A stretch of DNA of 64,000 nucleotides from Melastoma dodecandrum (GCA_029817715.1 JARUPY010000387.1:6386001-6450000), one strand, 5' to 3'; counted from the first letter of the stretch, positions 22,653-32,585 are shown. Translations and numbers: made by a program. Notes: generated by a model not told the origin, from the letters alone.

Positions 22653-24135
22653 GTGGTTTGGATTACGGACAAATAAGCATAAAAAGACTGAAATGCATTG
22701 TAGATTCGAGACCTAACACGAAACAATGTGATCCCATGGTATATGCCAAACTGCGTATTCTTCGACAGAAAAATTCTCTCTACGCCGATGATGAGAAGCA
22801 CGATTTCAGTATAGATCTGCGTCCCAGTCTACTTTGTCGTCTTCGTAGACTTGATATGAACCGATCATCCTCGTAAACTCGTCGCGAGTCCATTCCCTGT
22901 TTATATATTCAGGGTATGGACTTTCGTAAAGATACGTGTCTTTTCGACAAGCACAAGCTGGTACAATTTGTTCCCCCAATGGGTTCACTCTATAAACGAA
23001 GTCTTCTAGAATGGGTCTCGTATAGAAACTTTCTCTGCGAGGTTGTTCCAGTCTATTGGGACCAGCGACCGAGAGGAAAAAGGTCTAATGGGAGACACTT
23101 TCTTTCCGGGGAGTTCGTACATATCTGTATCACCTTGGTTGGTGTTTCCCCATATGTAGTTTATAGTATTCATTGCGATTTTAAATTGTCAACTTCTTGG
23201 ACTCCCACTATGCTCGCCAAAAACGTGTTCGTGTCGGAAACAGATCATGTTAGAAATATTTGGCACAAACGCTCACAGGGATTCGGATGTGGTCGCCAGT
23301 AATGAAAAATAAATGAGTTGTAATAAAACAGTGTCAAACGATGTCTTACAAACAGATGAAAAAGATTACAGCAATGAAAAACGAAAAGATTGATGATGCA
23401 GATGGTGGTGACGCCGTAAACTTGCTACCAGCGCCTAGAGCTTGCGGGCTATGGCGGTGGGATCTGGTCTCTGGTGATGTGTCGGACGGGGGTGTGGACG
23501 AAGGTGAAGGGGGATCTGGAAACCAAGTGCCCTACGAGCTCAACCCTAGTTGAGAATCGGATGTCGAAAGACTGAAGACTGAGAGTTGTAACTATCAATG
23601 TACTTGGCCTTAGATGATTGTCGTTCCTGTTTTAGATAAGATCTTTCCCTTTTATACTGGATCTGATTGCACTCAGAATGTGTGTCGCGTCCCAGATTTT
23701 TCTTCACCAGAACGTCATTTCGAGTCGTGGTTTTCTCAACTAACTTCCCAAAATCTCGAAACTAATTTTGATCCTTGTAGATTGGGTCACCGTCTTTCAA
23801 CTTGACCTCTCGTAGACTTACTTACCGTAGACTTAGTACGAACCTGTATTCTTTGTTTACTTCCGCAGGCCAACATAATGCATTTCTATACGGGCAATAG
23901 TTAAATTAGGCCCAAGATTTTATGTCGTGTCCACAGACTGCCAGGTAATATGAATACAAAAGAAACTCTGCTCATCAGGTGATGTTTTGATGTCTGTTTG
24001 GGTTATGATGATTCCCCAACTGGACATTTTGATCGCATCCTGATTGAATGATAAGAACCCAAGGCAGTGCAGGAGGTGGTTAGTTTCGTCGAATTTACCG
24101 TTTCTGAGAATTGATTCCATGCGTGATGGGGCCTA
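22653..24135. other. Unrecognised region after the El-3 break
   Basis: The sequence changes abruptly at the RT break. Short frames on the minus strand (for example 22988-22806, and blocks such as SPIRPFSSRSLVPIDWNN read from about 23095) look like degraded coding text but match nothing I can name. I see no tRNA, LTR ends or complete gene. Confidence 0.35.
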
Positions 24136-24651
24136 AAAACCATTGCCAGATGGTACACCTACTTCAATACTGATTTCAAGAAAGGCGAATGGACACAGGA
24201 GGATGGACCGCTCCTCTGGAAGGTGATCAATTCTCCTATTCGTAATCATTATTCACATCTGGCTTGCTTTTGCGAGCGAACCGAAGGCTTTCGAGGCATG
24301 CAGGCACATAAGATATTCAGGAACTGGTGGACAGAGATTGCAAAGGAAATTTCTGGCAGGTAATGTCCGCTCCTAGGATGGCATACATCCCAACCTATGG
24401 TGATGCCTCATGTCTGGCTGTACAAGCACTACAGGACAGACAGTGTGGTGAAGATTCGGTTCACGACTCTCAGTAAGAGGAGAGCCAGATTTGAATTCTT
24501 GGCAAAGGAGAACGACTTCAGATTAATCAATTCGAACAATAAAAGGGTCATGTCGTCCTTTAACGGCGGAATAGACAAGGTACCGATGATATACCAGTCA
24601 TTTAAAGAGAAAGCCTGCAAAGAAGGGGACAGACGGAGACTTACGACTTAG
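24136..24651 (+). pseudogene. Degraded coding relic of unknown family
   Basis: One frame from about 24140 to 24362 reads WYTYFNTDFKKGEWTQEDG and HLACFCERTEGFRGMQAHK, then a stop. Another frame continues at 24397-24651. The text has protein-like composition but I do not recognise the family. It could be a retroelement gag or a host exon. Confidence 0.35.
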
Positions 24652-24864
24652 ATGTCAGATTCCATGTGATGAAGAAAGCCATGATAAATCAAAGTTCCAG
24701 ATGTCCTCTTGCAATGCTGGATCGATGAATATAATTTGAGAAAATTGGAAATCAATGAGGCGATGGACAACAGAGATGATAACTCAGAGAGACCTTTAAC
24801 TTTCTACTGTGCATTTACATTAGTAATATTAGATTTCTTATCGTTTCAGTGAATTGCACCTAAC

Positions 24865-25966
24865 GATCCAGGGAACTTTCATTGATAAGGTCAATCCAAA
24901 AATCACTGCCTTGATGCAATAAGCAGTGCTCCTCATCTCCCTTTCAATGACGGTCAACGAGGAAAGCACAGACCAGACTCTCGAAAACGCATGGAATGCA
25001 AGTAGAACATGATAGTTTATATCCGTCCAATGTCGAACAAAAATTGACATAACCTTTCCTCTATTCCGCAATTGTGTTTCCTCAGGTTCTCAATGATTTC
25101 CTGAAACAGATTGAGGACGGGGTTCTGGACAAAGAAAATACCCACAATATTCGCCACCAGGGAAAGGTTCCTGGAGATTTAGTGAAGGGGTCGAGGAGAC
25201 TCGACGACATAAGCCGAAACCAACTATATAGGGATCCAGGGAACTTTCATTGATAAGGTCGATCCAAAAATCACTGCCTTGATGCAACAAGCAGTGCTCC
25301 TCAGCTCCCTTTCAATGACAGTCAACGAGGAAAGCACAGACCAGACTCTCGAAAACGCATGGAATGCAAGTAGAACATGATAGTTTATCCATCAAATGTC
25401 GCACAAAAATTGACGTAACCTTTCGTCTATTCCGCAATTGTGTTTCCTCAGGTTCTCAATGATTTCCTGAAACAGATTGAGGACGGGGTTCTGGACAAAG
25501 AAAATACCCACAATATTCGCTACTAGGGAAAGGTTCCTGGAGATTTAGTGAAGGGGTCGAGGAGACTCGACGACATAAGCCGAAACCAACTATACAGGGA
25601 TCCAGGGAACTTTCATTGATAAGGTCAATCCAAAAATCGCTGCCTTGATGCAACAAGCAGTGCTCCTCAGCTCCCTTTCAATGACAGTCAACGAGGAAAG
25701 CACAGACCAGACTCTCGAAAACGCATGGAATGCATGCAAGTGGAACATGATAGTTTATCCATCAAATGTCGAACAAAAATTGACGTAACCTTTCGTCTAT
25801 TCCGCAATTGTGTTTCCTCAGGTTCTCAATGATTTCCTGAAACAGATTGAGGACGGGGTTCTGGACAAAGAAAATACCCACAATATTCGCTACCAGGGAA
25901 AAGTTCCTGGAGATTTAGTGAAGGGGTCAAGGAGACTCGACGACATAAGCCGAAACCAACTATACA
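24865..25966 (+). repeat. Three tandem copies of a 367-bp exon-like unit
   Basis: Units start with GATCCAGGGAACTTTCATTG at 24865, 25233 and 25599 and end at 25966, with spacing 368 and 366 bp and few differences. Each contains a frame (KVNPKITALMQQAVLLSS, TVNEESTDQTLENAWNA), a stop-bearing AT-rich part ending TTCCGCAATTGTGTTTCCTCAG, and a second frame (VLNDFLKQIEDGVLDKEN, KVPGDLVKGSRRLDDISR). This looks like exon, intron 3' end, exon of an unknown gene, tandemly triplicated. I could not name the gene. Confidence 0.8.
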
Positions 25967-26002
25967 ATCCTGTTGATTTCGTTCGGCATGAGTTATGCCA
26001 CG

Positions 26003-26058
26003 ACAGTTCCAAGAAACGTACTTCTATATCAAAAAAACATATTCGTAAGAATATTTGG
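26003..26058 (+). pseudogene. Plastid rpl32 5' fragment
   Basis: The bases encode a text close to the start of plastid ribosomal protein L32 (KKRTSISKKHIRKNIW), with one A missing in the first Lys codons. Only about 18 codons are present. It stands for plastid DNA inserted in the nucleus (or passed on via mitochondrial DNA). Confidence 0.8.
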
Positions 26059-26060
26059 AG

Positions 26061-26096
26061 CCCAATGGATACAATCCGCTCATGGTAAAACTTTAT
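26061..26096 (+). pseudogene. Plastid psaB fragment
   Basis: Directly after the rpl32 piece, the next 12 codons in a different frame read AQWIQSAHGKTL, a conserved block of photosystem I PsaB. rpl32 and psaB are far apart in plastid genomes, so the junction is recombinant. Confidence 0.7.
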
Positions 26097-26342
26097 GCCC
26101 TTTTGTAGCTAATCCTTTGTTAAGAAGCTACGTAGGAAAGGCCCAAAGCCAATCCCAGGGAACAGTAAAGCTTCAGAACAGTAGCATTTTTTACCTCCTC
26201 TCTAGATATAGATATCTATTGAACAAAAATACATTAAATTAAGATTATAAGATTAAACATATTGAATTAACTTATCATTGAAAATGGACCTTTATGAGCC
26301 TCTAAAATATCTTTTAGACCATGACCAATGCCCCAGTTAGTC
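26097..26342. other. AT-rich spacer in the plastid mosaic
   Basis: This lies between the psaB and trnR pieces. It may be further organelle DNA but I cannot place it. Confidence 0.3.
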
Positions 26343-26392
26343 CGACACCGTGGTTCGTAGCCACGTGCTATAATTCTCTGAGCTACAAGCCC
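26343..26392 (-). pseudogene. Plastid trnR-ACG fragment
   Basis: On the minus strand GGGCTTGTAGCTCAGAGAAT and AGCACGTGGCTACGAACCAC match the acceptor, D arm and anticodon arm (ACG) of plastid trnR-ACG. Homology stops at GTGTCGG, so the T arm and 3' acceptor strand are missing. It cannot be a functional tRNA. Confidence 0.8.
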
Positions 26393-26524
26393 CGCCCCGT
26401 CTCCATCTGTCAGCTCAGACAGCAGTACGGGGTCGACTACCTATCCACTTCCATCGAATAACCAAACAGCCCGAGTAGACAACTGGGAAGAAACTTGATA
26501 CAGGTAAGACACCAGAGACTATCG

Positions 26525-26536
26525 CTCTGATACCAA
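26525..26536 (-). other. Initiator-tRNA-Met-type primer-binding site
   Basis: Minus strand TGGTATCAGAGC is the usual PBS start of plant copia and many chromovirus elements. It suggests that the end of a 5' LTR lay just to its right (about 26538 onward) in a reverse-strand element. Confidence 0.55.
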
Positions 26537-26617
26537 AATGATGCGGCTACGGCAAGGAATAGATGATCCAATACCGAAACAATGGGAAACGTCACTGTGG
26601 GTGCGGAATGAATTGAC

Positions 26618-27365
26618 ATGGGAATGGTCGAAAGGATAGATAATGAAATGGGATGGCTGAATAGATGGGTATGAAAGGATAGGTTGAGATCAATCTATCA
26701 GATAAGAGAGGAAGGTCTTTCAGCTAGGAAACTTAGTGTGGATTCATCTGAGGAAGGAACGATTCCCCACAAAGAGGAAAAACAAGCCGATGCCTCGAAC
26801 GGAAAGACCTTTCAAGATCATCGAGCGCATCAACGACAAAGCCTACAAGGTTGATCTACCTGGAGAGAATGAAGTCTCTGCGTTCGCCTACAACAGAGCC
26901 CCGAGTTCAACAACCAAGTTCTCACCCTTTGAGGTAGTCTATGGCCTCAATCCTATAATTCCTATTGATCTAATGCCTTTACCAAATGGGAGGACAGTCA
27001 GCCGAGATGCCAGCCGAGATGTACTAAGGAGGTGAGATTACTTCATGAGAAGATTCGTGCTTAGATCGAGAAAGCTTCTTTCTATTCAAAGGAGTGGATT
27101 CTCTTTCAATCTCGTTCTTTATTTGGTGGATTTCTAAATGCAGATTGAGTAGAGTGTATTAACCGGTGGTGGTTTGCCTGTATCTTCCGTGTTGTTCCTC
27201 GCTCTCGTTCTTGTTCACGGGGGTGTCTGTATCCGTGTGACAGACGAGTTCTATCCGAGTCTTCTTTCACGGTGGTGTATTAGTATCTGTGGATGTTGAT
27301 CTCAACATATCCTTTCATACCCATCCATTCAGCCATCCTGTTTCATTATCTACCATTCCGAAACT
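26618..27365. repeat. Inverted repeat of LTR-like sequence around integrase fragments
   Basis: 26618-26695 (GATAATGAAATGGGATGGCT, GATGGGTATGAAAGGATA, GTTGAGATCAA) recurs inverted at about 27293-27365 with about 85-90 percent identity. The span between holds a short integrase fragment and about 250 bases of unrecognised sequence. It could be two LTR pieces in opposite orientation or a fold-back insertion. Confidence 0.65.
26736..27035 (+). pseudogene. Shuffled chromovirus integrase fragments
   Basis: One frame joins VWIHLRKERFPTKRKNK..MPR..PFKIIERINDKAYKVDLPGE, which belongs to the integrase C-terminal domain, to AFAYNRAPSSTTKFSPFEVV and GLNPIIPIDLMPLP, which belongs to the preceding part of the integrase. 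The order is therefore permuted relative to every normal element. Confidence 0.75.
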
Positions 27366-27370
27366 CGGGA

Positions 27371-27515
27371 CTCTATTGTAGGTGAACTCAGCATGAGCAA
27401 GCTTCACATTCCAATCCTTCTGCTTCTTCAAGACCAAGGTTCGAAGAATTGCAGCCATGGTTCGATTAACAACTTCTATTTGTCCATCGGTCGGGTGTAA
27501 GTTGTCATACGAACC
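27371..27515 (-). pseudogene. Integrase core fragment, opposite strand
   Basis: Minus-strand reading gives HPTDGQIEVVNRTMAAIL, then LVLKKQKDWNVKLAHAEFTYNRVPS. This is the integrase core directly upstream of the AYNR block found on the + strand at 26880, so one integrase has been split and inverted. Confidence 0.75.
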
Positions 27516-29099
27516 ATCAGACCGTAGCGTCTCTTAGGATGCCCATCGTCTGAGAGTCGTGTCGCTCGGTGCTCATCTCATCGCCTCGCTTTCTCAATGA
27601 CCAGCAAGTTGAGGCCTCCAGTAGACGATGTTGGCTGAGATGTGGGTGAAGTGACGACAGTCCTTGTATCAAAACTTCTGACTCGATGAATACGAAATTC
27701 AGCTCCCCTCACTAAGTAACCCCACTGTTCAGATCATTAGCAGTGGGAATTCCCAGCCCAAAGTTCTCCGAAAGCGTTTGTCATAAAGACTTGCTTCATT
27801 AATCATTACTTTTGCATTATCAAAATCAACTTTCACTACCATCAACTGAATTAATGGATGATAGCACGCTAGTTCTGCAATGGAATAACTGATACATCGT
27901 CAAGATTAATAGCTGCATTACAACGTGAAGCCGCTTAGTTTGGGAAATGTTACAGAATCATTGTAATAATTTTTTATACTAGTATTTATTCCACAGGAAA
28001 GGAGTTTCATAATGAAGACAGCTCGGCATGGAGTTGCATTTTCTGGGCTGCATTTTCCAAGTGGAACAACACATTTTATTCTCTAATCTCTCCGGCGGAC
28101 AGCCGATTTTTGTGCAGTTGTAACATCTGGAAGTAGTGTTCCAGTAGGGGAATGAGATGTGCATTACAAGGACTGCCGTCTGGCCATTGATCTTCTTCTG
28201 CCATTCCTTCCCCAACAAAAAGTATATCCAGCCCCATCTTAGCAACATTAGCAATGCAAAAGCATGAATTTCTCCCAACCAGATGCGAGGAGTCAAGAAG
28301 TTTTCACAGTGGAGTAATTCCCCAGAAAGTGAGATGAAAACCCAAGCAGATGGGACTTTTGGACATGTCATTTTAACCAAATAAAAATCATATTTTATTA
28401 AAAACTTCATAAAAAAATATTCCACTAAATTCCCCCTCCCCCTAATGTAATTTCCACCCTTCCAGACAAAACATCTGGAACCAGAATAAACGCCCCGATC
28501 CGGTCCACATTTAAAATGGGCCTGGCCCACTAATTGGAGGATTGATTGGGCCCACCCCTATTCAACCGGGGGCATTTCCGAAACCCAGTCCTTCATCTTC
28601 ATCATCATCATCAAATTGTGGCCTGGATTTGACGAAGTATACGCGATTCATATAAATCCCACAAATGAGAAGATGATTTTTTTTAGTTTGTGGAATGAGA
28701 GAACATCTTTTGAGCTTGTGTCCTCTTGGTAAAATGAACATATTTTGTCCGCAAGGACTTGTAAAGTTCGAGTTAATATGTGACTGTACAGGCCAATGTA
28801 TATGTGAAGCCTTCAACCATCCACTTAAATGGACGTGAGAAATGATAGATAGACCCCTCCATTCACGAGTCCATAACAAAAGTCCCAATTAATTCCTTTT
28901 TAAGTATCACTTCACATCAACAACAATATTGACATCTATTATTATGTACACTTTAATCAGATATAATCATAACGAGATATTACCAATAAAATGAATAATT
29001 GTGTTGAATGAAAGCCTTAAAAGAAACACTAGGGTTTCTTGAAATATACATCATCGTAATTGCCTCGGAATATCTTCATCCACATGTCAGAAATTCAGT
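27516..29099. other. No recognised gene
   Basis: A 183-residue minus-strand frame (28530-27979) exists but has unusual composition (many Trp, Cys and Tyr) and no domain. The sequence around 28940-29100 is AT-rich. I see no LTR or RNA gene. It is the left shoulder of the MIR395 array. Confidence 0.35.
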
Positions 29100-29254
29100 G
29101 TGAAAGTAATTCCCATTAGTCAACTTCACAAATCGCAACTACTTAAGGCACAATCGAGCGTGAATGATACCTCCTTGTTGGGATCTCAGAATCTCCATGG
29201 CCACCAAAACCCTCTCCCAGAATGCCTTAGTTCCCTTGTACTTGTCGAGAGATA

Positions 29255-29335
29255 TCTAGAGTTCCCCCAAACACTTCAGCGGCGAAAGAAAGCATGTGGC
29301 CTCACCGGTGAAGTGTTCCGAGGAACTCCCGAGAA
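29255..29335 (-). ncRNA. MIR395 precursor hairpin 1 (canonical mature)
   Basis: miR395 guides cleavage of ATP sulfurylase and low-affinity sulfate transporter (SULTR2;1) mRNAs during sulfate shortage. On the minus strand the 3' arm (29279-29259) begins CTGAAGTGTTTGGGGGAACT and matches canonical miR395. The 5' arm (29329-29309) has GAGTTCCTCGGAACACTTCA, the star side. Pairing is nearly complete except for a small central mismatch. Mature on the 3' arm is the family's arrangement. Confidence 0.9.
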
Positions 29336-29464
29336 CACCCCTTCCAATCGATCAGCTCTTATCTTTTGTGAACTAAATGCAACGTAGCTTGGTAGAATCT
29401 GTACCTCCCTGTTGCTATGGTGAAACTCCATGGACACCAAAAACTCTTGCAGTTGTCGAGCTAT

Positions 29465-29545
29465 ACCATGATTTCCCCCAAACACTTCAGCAGCGGAAGA
29501 AAGCCTGTGGCTTCACCGATGAAGAGTTCCAAGGAACTCCCGAGA
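29465..29545 (-). ncRNA. MIR395 precursor hairpin 2 (variant mature)
   Basis: The 3' arm (29490-29470) keeps CTGAAGTGTTTGGGGGAA but ends ATC where the canonical form ends CTC. The star side (29539-29519) has AACTCTTC in place of AACACTTC, which weakens the stem. Possibly still processed. Confidence 0.8.
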
Positions 29546-29624
29546 ACACCCGACTTCCAATGAATCGGCTCTTACCTGTTGTTATTGTGAAATCTCCGGG
29601 GACACAAAACTTATAGTTTTCGAG

Positions 29625-29695
29625 AGATATCGAGAGTGCAGCAGAAGAGAGCCTGTGGCCTCGCCGATGAAGTGCTCCGAGGAATTCCCGAGAGC
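29625..29695 (-). pseudogene. MIR395 hairpin 3, mature arm deleted
   Basis: The star arm (about 29690-29667) and loop are present, but the mature arm is cut: CGAGAGT is followed directly by GCAGCAGAAG, with about 16 bases of the miRNA lost. It cannot make miR395. Confidence 0.8.
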
Positions 29696-29827
29696 ACCCG
29701 ACTTCCAATCAATTGACTCCTATCTTTTGTGTACTAAATGCCATGTAGCTTGGTAGAATTTGTACCTTCCTGTTGTTATCGTGAAATCTACATGGACACA
29801 GAAACCTCTTGTAGTTGTCAAGCAATA

Positions 29828-29905
29828 TCGAAAGTTCCCCCCCAACACTTCAGTGGCGGAAGAAACCTCTGGCCTCACTGATGAAGTGTTCCGAGGAACT
29901 CCCGA
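29828..29905 (-). ncRNA. MIR395 hairpin 4 (variant mature)
   Basis: The 3' arm (29853-29833) has CTGAAGTGTTGGGGGGGAAC, one T to G change in the central, cleavage-site part of the miRNA. The star arm is intact (29902-29880). It could yield a variant with altered targeting. Confidence 0.75.
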
Positions 29906-30040
29906 GAACACCCGACTTCCAATCAATCGACTCTTATCTTTTGTGTACTAAATGCCATGTACCTTGGTAGAATTTGTACCTTCCTGTTGTTATTTTTTAA
30001 TCTACATGGACACAAAAACCTCTTGTAGTTGTTGAGCAAT

Positions 30041-30118
30041 ATCGAGAGTTCCCCCAAACACTTCAGTGGCGGAAGAAACCTCTGGCCTCACTGATGAAGT
30101 GTTCCGAGGAACTCCCGA
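30041..30118 (-). ncRNA. MIR395 precursor hairpin 5 (canonical mature)
   Basis: The 3' arm (30066-30046) is identical to hairpin 1 in the mature region, and the star arm lies at 30113-30093. It shares a loop (GGCCAGAGGTTTCTTCC-like) with hairpin 4, so the two are recent duplicates. Confidence 0.9.
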
Positions 30119-30254
30119 GAACACCCGACTTCTAGTAAATCCGCTCTTATCTTTTGTGAACTAAATGCAGTGTAGCTTGGTAGAATCTGTACCTCCCTGT
30201 TGCTATGGTGAAACTCCATGGACACCAAAACCTCTTGCAGTTGTCGAGCTATAC

Positions 30255-30330
30255 CGTTATTTCCTCCAAACACTTAGCATTATAAAACCTTTGTGACCTC
30301 ACCAATGATGTGTTCCGAGGAACTCCCGGG
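30255..30330 (-). pseudogene. MIR395 hairpin 6, degenerate
   Basis: The mature side (30276-30257) reads CTAAGTGTTTGGAGGAAAT, with a lost base and several changes. The star arm is kept (30327-30304). Probably not productive. Confidence 0.7.
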
Positions 30331-30568
30331 AACGCCTGACTTTCGATCATTCCTCGTTCCTTCTTCACTTGCACTAAATATGATCCACTTTGATAGAACA
30401 TGTACCTTCTTGTTATTATCTCAAAATCTCCTTGAAAACAAAGCACCAAGAACAAAGAGGATGATTTCCTTCTTTCCTAAGTATATTCTTTAAGCACCAA
30501 GAACAAAGAGGATGATTTCCTTCTGTCCTAAGTATATTCTTTTTCCTTTCTCTTGTTTGTTGAGCAAT
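30331..30568. other. Enlarged spacer in the MIR395 array
   Basis: This holds a direct duplication of about 52 bases (AAGCACCAAGAACAAAGAGG occurs near 30443 and 30493), which explains the 317-bp spacing between hairpins 6 and 7. Confidence 0.7.
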
Positions 30569-30650
30569 ATCGAGAGTTCCCCCAAACACTTCAGCAAAGA
30601 AAGAAATCATGTGGCCTCTTCGATGAAGTGTTTCCGGGGAACTCCCGAGA
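30569..30650 (-). ncRNA. MIR395 precursor hairpin 7 (canonical mature)
   Basis: The 3' arm (30594-30574) matches canonical miR395 exactly. The star side GAGTTCCCCGGAAACACTTC (30645-30622) carries one extra base relative to the others, giving a bulge. Confidence 0.88.
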
Positions 30651-30814
30651 GTACCCGACCTTGGATATTCACTCCTCCTGCACTAGACGCAATGTAGCTG
30701 GCAGAATCTTTAGCTTCTTGTTTTGATTGCAAAATCTCCACGAAAACAAAAACCTAGTTACAAGATCCTTATTTCCTAAATCTCTGTTTCCCCTTCCTGT
30801 AGTTGTAAAGCGAA

Positions 30815-30896
30815 ATCGAGAGTTCCCCCAAACACTTCAGCGGTGAAAGAAAGGATGTTGCTTCACCGATGAAGTGTTTCTGGGGAACTCCCGAGA
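30815..30896 (-). ncRNA. MIR395 precursor hairpin 8 (canonical mature)
   Basis: The 3' arm (30840-30820) matches canonical miR395, with star side GAGTTCCCCAGAAACACTTC at 30891-30868. It is the first hairpin in transcription order. The promoter should lie to its right, but I see no convincing TATA box there. Confidence 0.88.
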
Positions 30897-30960
30897 ACAC
30901 CTGACTTTTGATCATTCCCATTTCTGGTTTTGTGAACTAAATGCAAACCGTAGCTTGGTA

Positions 30961-32420
30961 GGTTGCCTTTGGTATGCCTGTGATACTTATAACGAGCATA
31001 AAGCTCAACCTCGAAAAGATAAAGGTGGAAAAGAGAGTGAACATGGACGCGTTTGTAGGCAGAATATGGATTTAGTTGAGAATATGATTGATGAGATGAG
31101 GAGAGAGGTACCATTTCGCTCTATGCGATCTTGATTGGCTTTCTACAAGGACCTTACATGACATTTTACTTTCGGCCATTTTATCTCGTGGTTGCTCAAG
31201 CATAAGACATACATACGAGGGTTGATTCTCATATGCACTTCTTGATCAGACCCTTTCAGCCACGGCTCATTCCACAGGTTCCCATGTATCTTAGACTCTA
31301 TTAGTACACTATCTTTTCGAAACATCACAAATGTTGGTCGAGCTTCCCAACAATCTTGGTCCATTCAACACATTTATTTCTTATTGCACGCACCCTTGGA
31401 TAACAAACTCTGCATCTCTTATCGAGCCAGGAAAAGAATAGAAAAGAAAAGTTTGGAGGAAAACTTTTGAATTTCAAGAGAGAATGGTTGTCTTGGGAAT
31501 TGAGTTTTGTAACCCTTTTTTTTTCCGTGGTTTTCTTACGAAAAGAAACACAGGGTAAGTGAATCATCTCTAGTATAGCTTTGGCCTTGTATTCAGAGTT
31601 GCCGGGAACAACCGGAATTGTACTTGTCAAACTTATTACTCTAACATATCGAGACTACTTATTAAACTCCGTCGTGAATGTCAATGAAGGATTTGCCCTA
31701 TCTTTGATGAAGTTTGGCTTACCGTTGATTGCAGACCAATGAATAACGTCAATTTGCGCGTTATTTAATGACATTAATCTTGCATTGCAACATCGCCTTG
31801 GATTTACCATAGACCTAGTTAGGATAGTGTGGTTAGGCGTGCAAATCGTAAACATTGGCCGAGTTACTTATTGCATAAACACCATTCGCATGTTCGTTTC
31901 AACTCCTGGGAGCATATACGCATACCTTTAGCCAAGGAGGGAATGAACCAGGCCATAAATATTGGCAAGGTGAACAGGGAAGAATCGAAATCCTGCCATA
32001 TCTTGTGTTCGATAGATGCTTTGAAATCCTTCTTCAGTCACTTTCGAGCCTGCCTTCCAAAAAGAACAGCATCTCTCCCACTTTAGCAGTCCCCACCCAC
32101 CCCATCCCAAAACACAACGCTTCAGAAACACGACCTACGACCCCATTTTCAACTTGCGCAATGAGTCACTCATTCTTGAATGGAACAAAAGAAATGCGTA
32201 GGAATGATCGACACAAAAATTTTTGAGAAAATTCAAACCAGAAAAAGAAGGAAAAAGGGGGACCGGAACAAAGATACGGACCACCATTCGTAATCAAACC
32301 GAATCCCTCTCTTTTCCTACGCGACTCGTCATCTGGCAAGGGGTTGAGGCCAGGTTCAGTCGATACACGAACTTGGTAGGCATTTGTAGCTCGAGAAATG
32401 GGAGAGCTGAGGCCGACTTG
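30961..32420. other. Intergenic region between divergent MIR395 units
   Basis: No protein gene is recognised. The reverse array and the forward hairpin point away from each other here, so promoters of both should lie in this stretch. 31430-31560 is rich in short A/T tracts. Confidence 0.4.
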
Positions 32421-32422
32421 CT

Positions 32423-32437
32423 GAGACATATAAATAG
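32423..32437 (+). promoter_or_regulatory. TATA box and GAGAC core upstream of forward MIR395
   Basis: TATAAATAG at 32429-32437 is a canonical plant TATA box about 60 bases before the hairpin. It is directly preceded by GAGAC (32423-32427), the core of sulfur-responsive elements. The five-base core is common by chance, so the sulfur link is only suggestive. Confidence 0.6.
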
Positions 32438-32489
32438 GAGGTTGGTTTAAGAAGTGTCACAGGTAGCATTTGAGTTTGGATCAAGTGTT

Positions 32490-32585
32490 TGCCCCTGGAG
32501 TTTCTCCTAGGCACTTCAATAGGCTAATCACGAGGGACATCTCCCCTTTCGCCCTAGTGAAGTGTTTGGGGGAACTCCCGGGGCC
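32490..32585 (+). ncRNA. MIR395 precursor hairpin 9, forward strand
   Basis: The 3' arm (32557-32577) begins GTGAAGTGTTTGGGGGAACT, the known miR395 variant with 5' G. The 5' arm (32498-32520) has GAGTTTCTCCTAGGCACTTC and pairs with it. The loop is longer than in the array. The strand is opposite to the other eight, and it has its own TATA box, so it is a separate transcription unit. Confidence 0.88.

Larger units (their letters stand above)
29100..30960 (-). repeat. MIR395 tandem array, about 210-bp units
   Basis: Eight units repeat with spacing mostly 190-215 bp (317 and 246 bp at the right end). Each has a spacer (AAATGCAACGTAGCTTGGTAGAATCTGTACC, GTGAAACTCCATGGACACCAAAA, TTGTCGAG) and a hairpin whose 3' arm on the minus strand is miR395. 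The whole array is probably one or a few pri-miRNAs transcribed leftwards. Clustered MIR395 loci are known in many plants. Confidence 0.88.

Noticed and set aside
22653..23320. Possible endogenous pararetrovirus or copia fragment
   Set aside because: Degraded minus-strand text gave no motif (no RT, movement or coat signature) that would support either.
26343..26392. Functional tRNA-Arg gene
   Set aside because: The T arm and 3' acceptor strand are missing, and homology to plastid trnR-ACG stops abruptly.
27979..28530. 183-residue minus-strand ORF
   Set aside because: No domain, odd composition, no homologous copy in the window and no splice or promoter support. Probably chance.
29100..30960. 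Regular repeats resembling a CRISPR array
   Set aside because: Units are about 210 bp with hairpins containing miR395, in plant DNA. Repeat length, spacer similarity and context rule out CRISPR.
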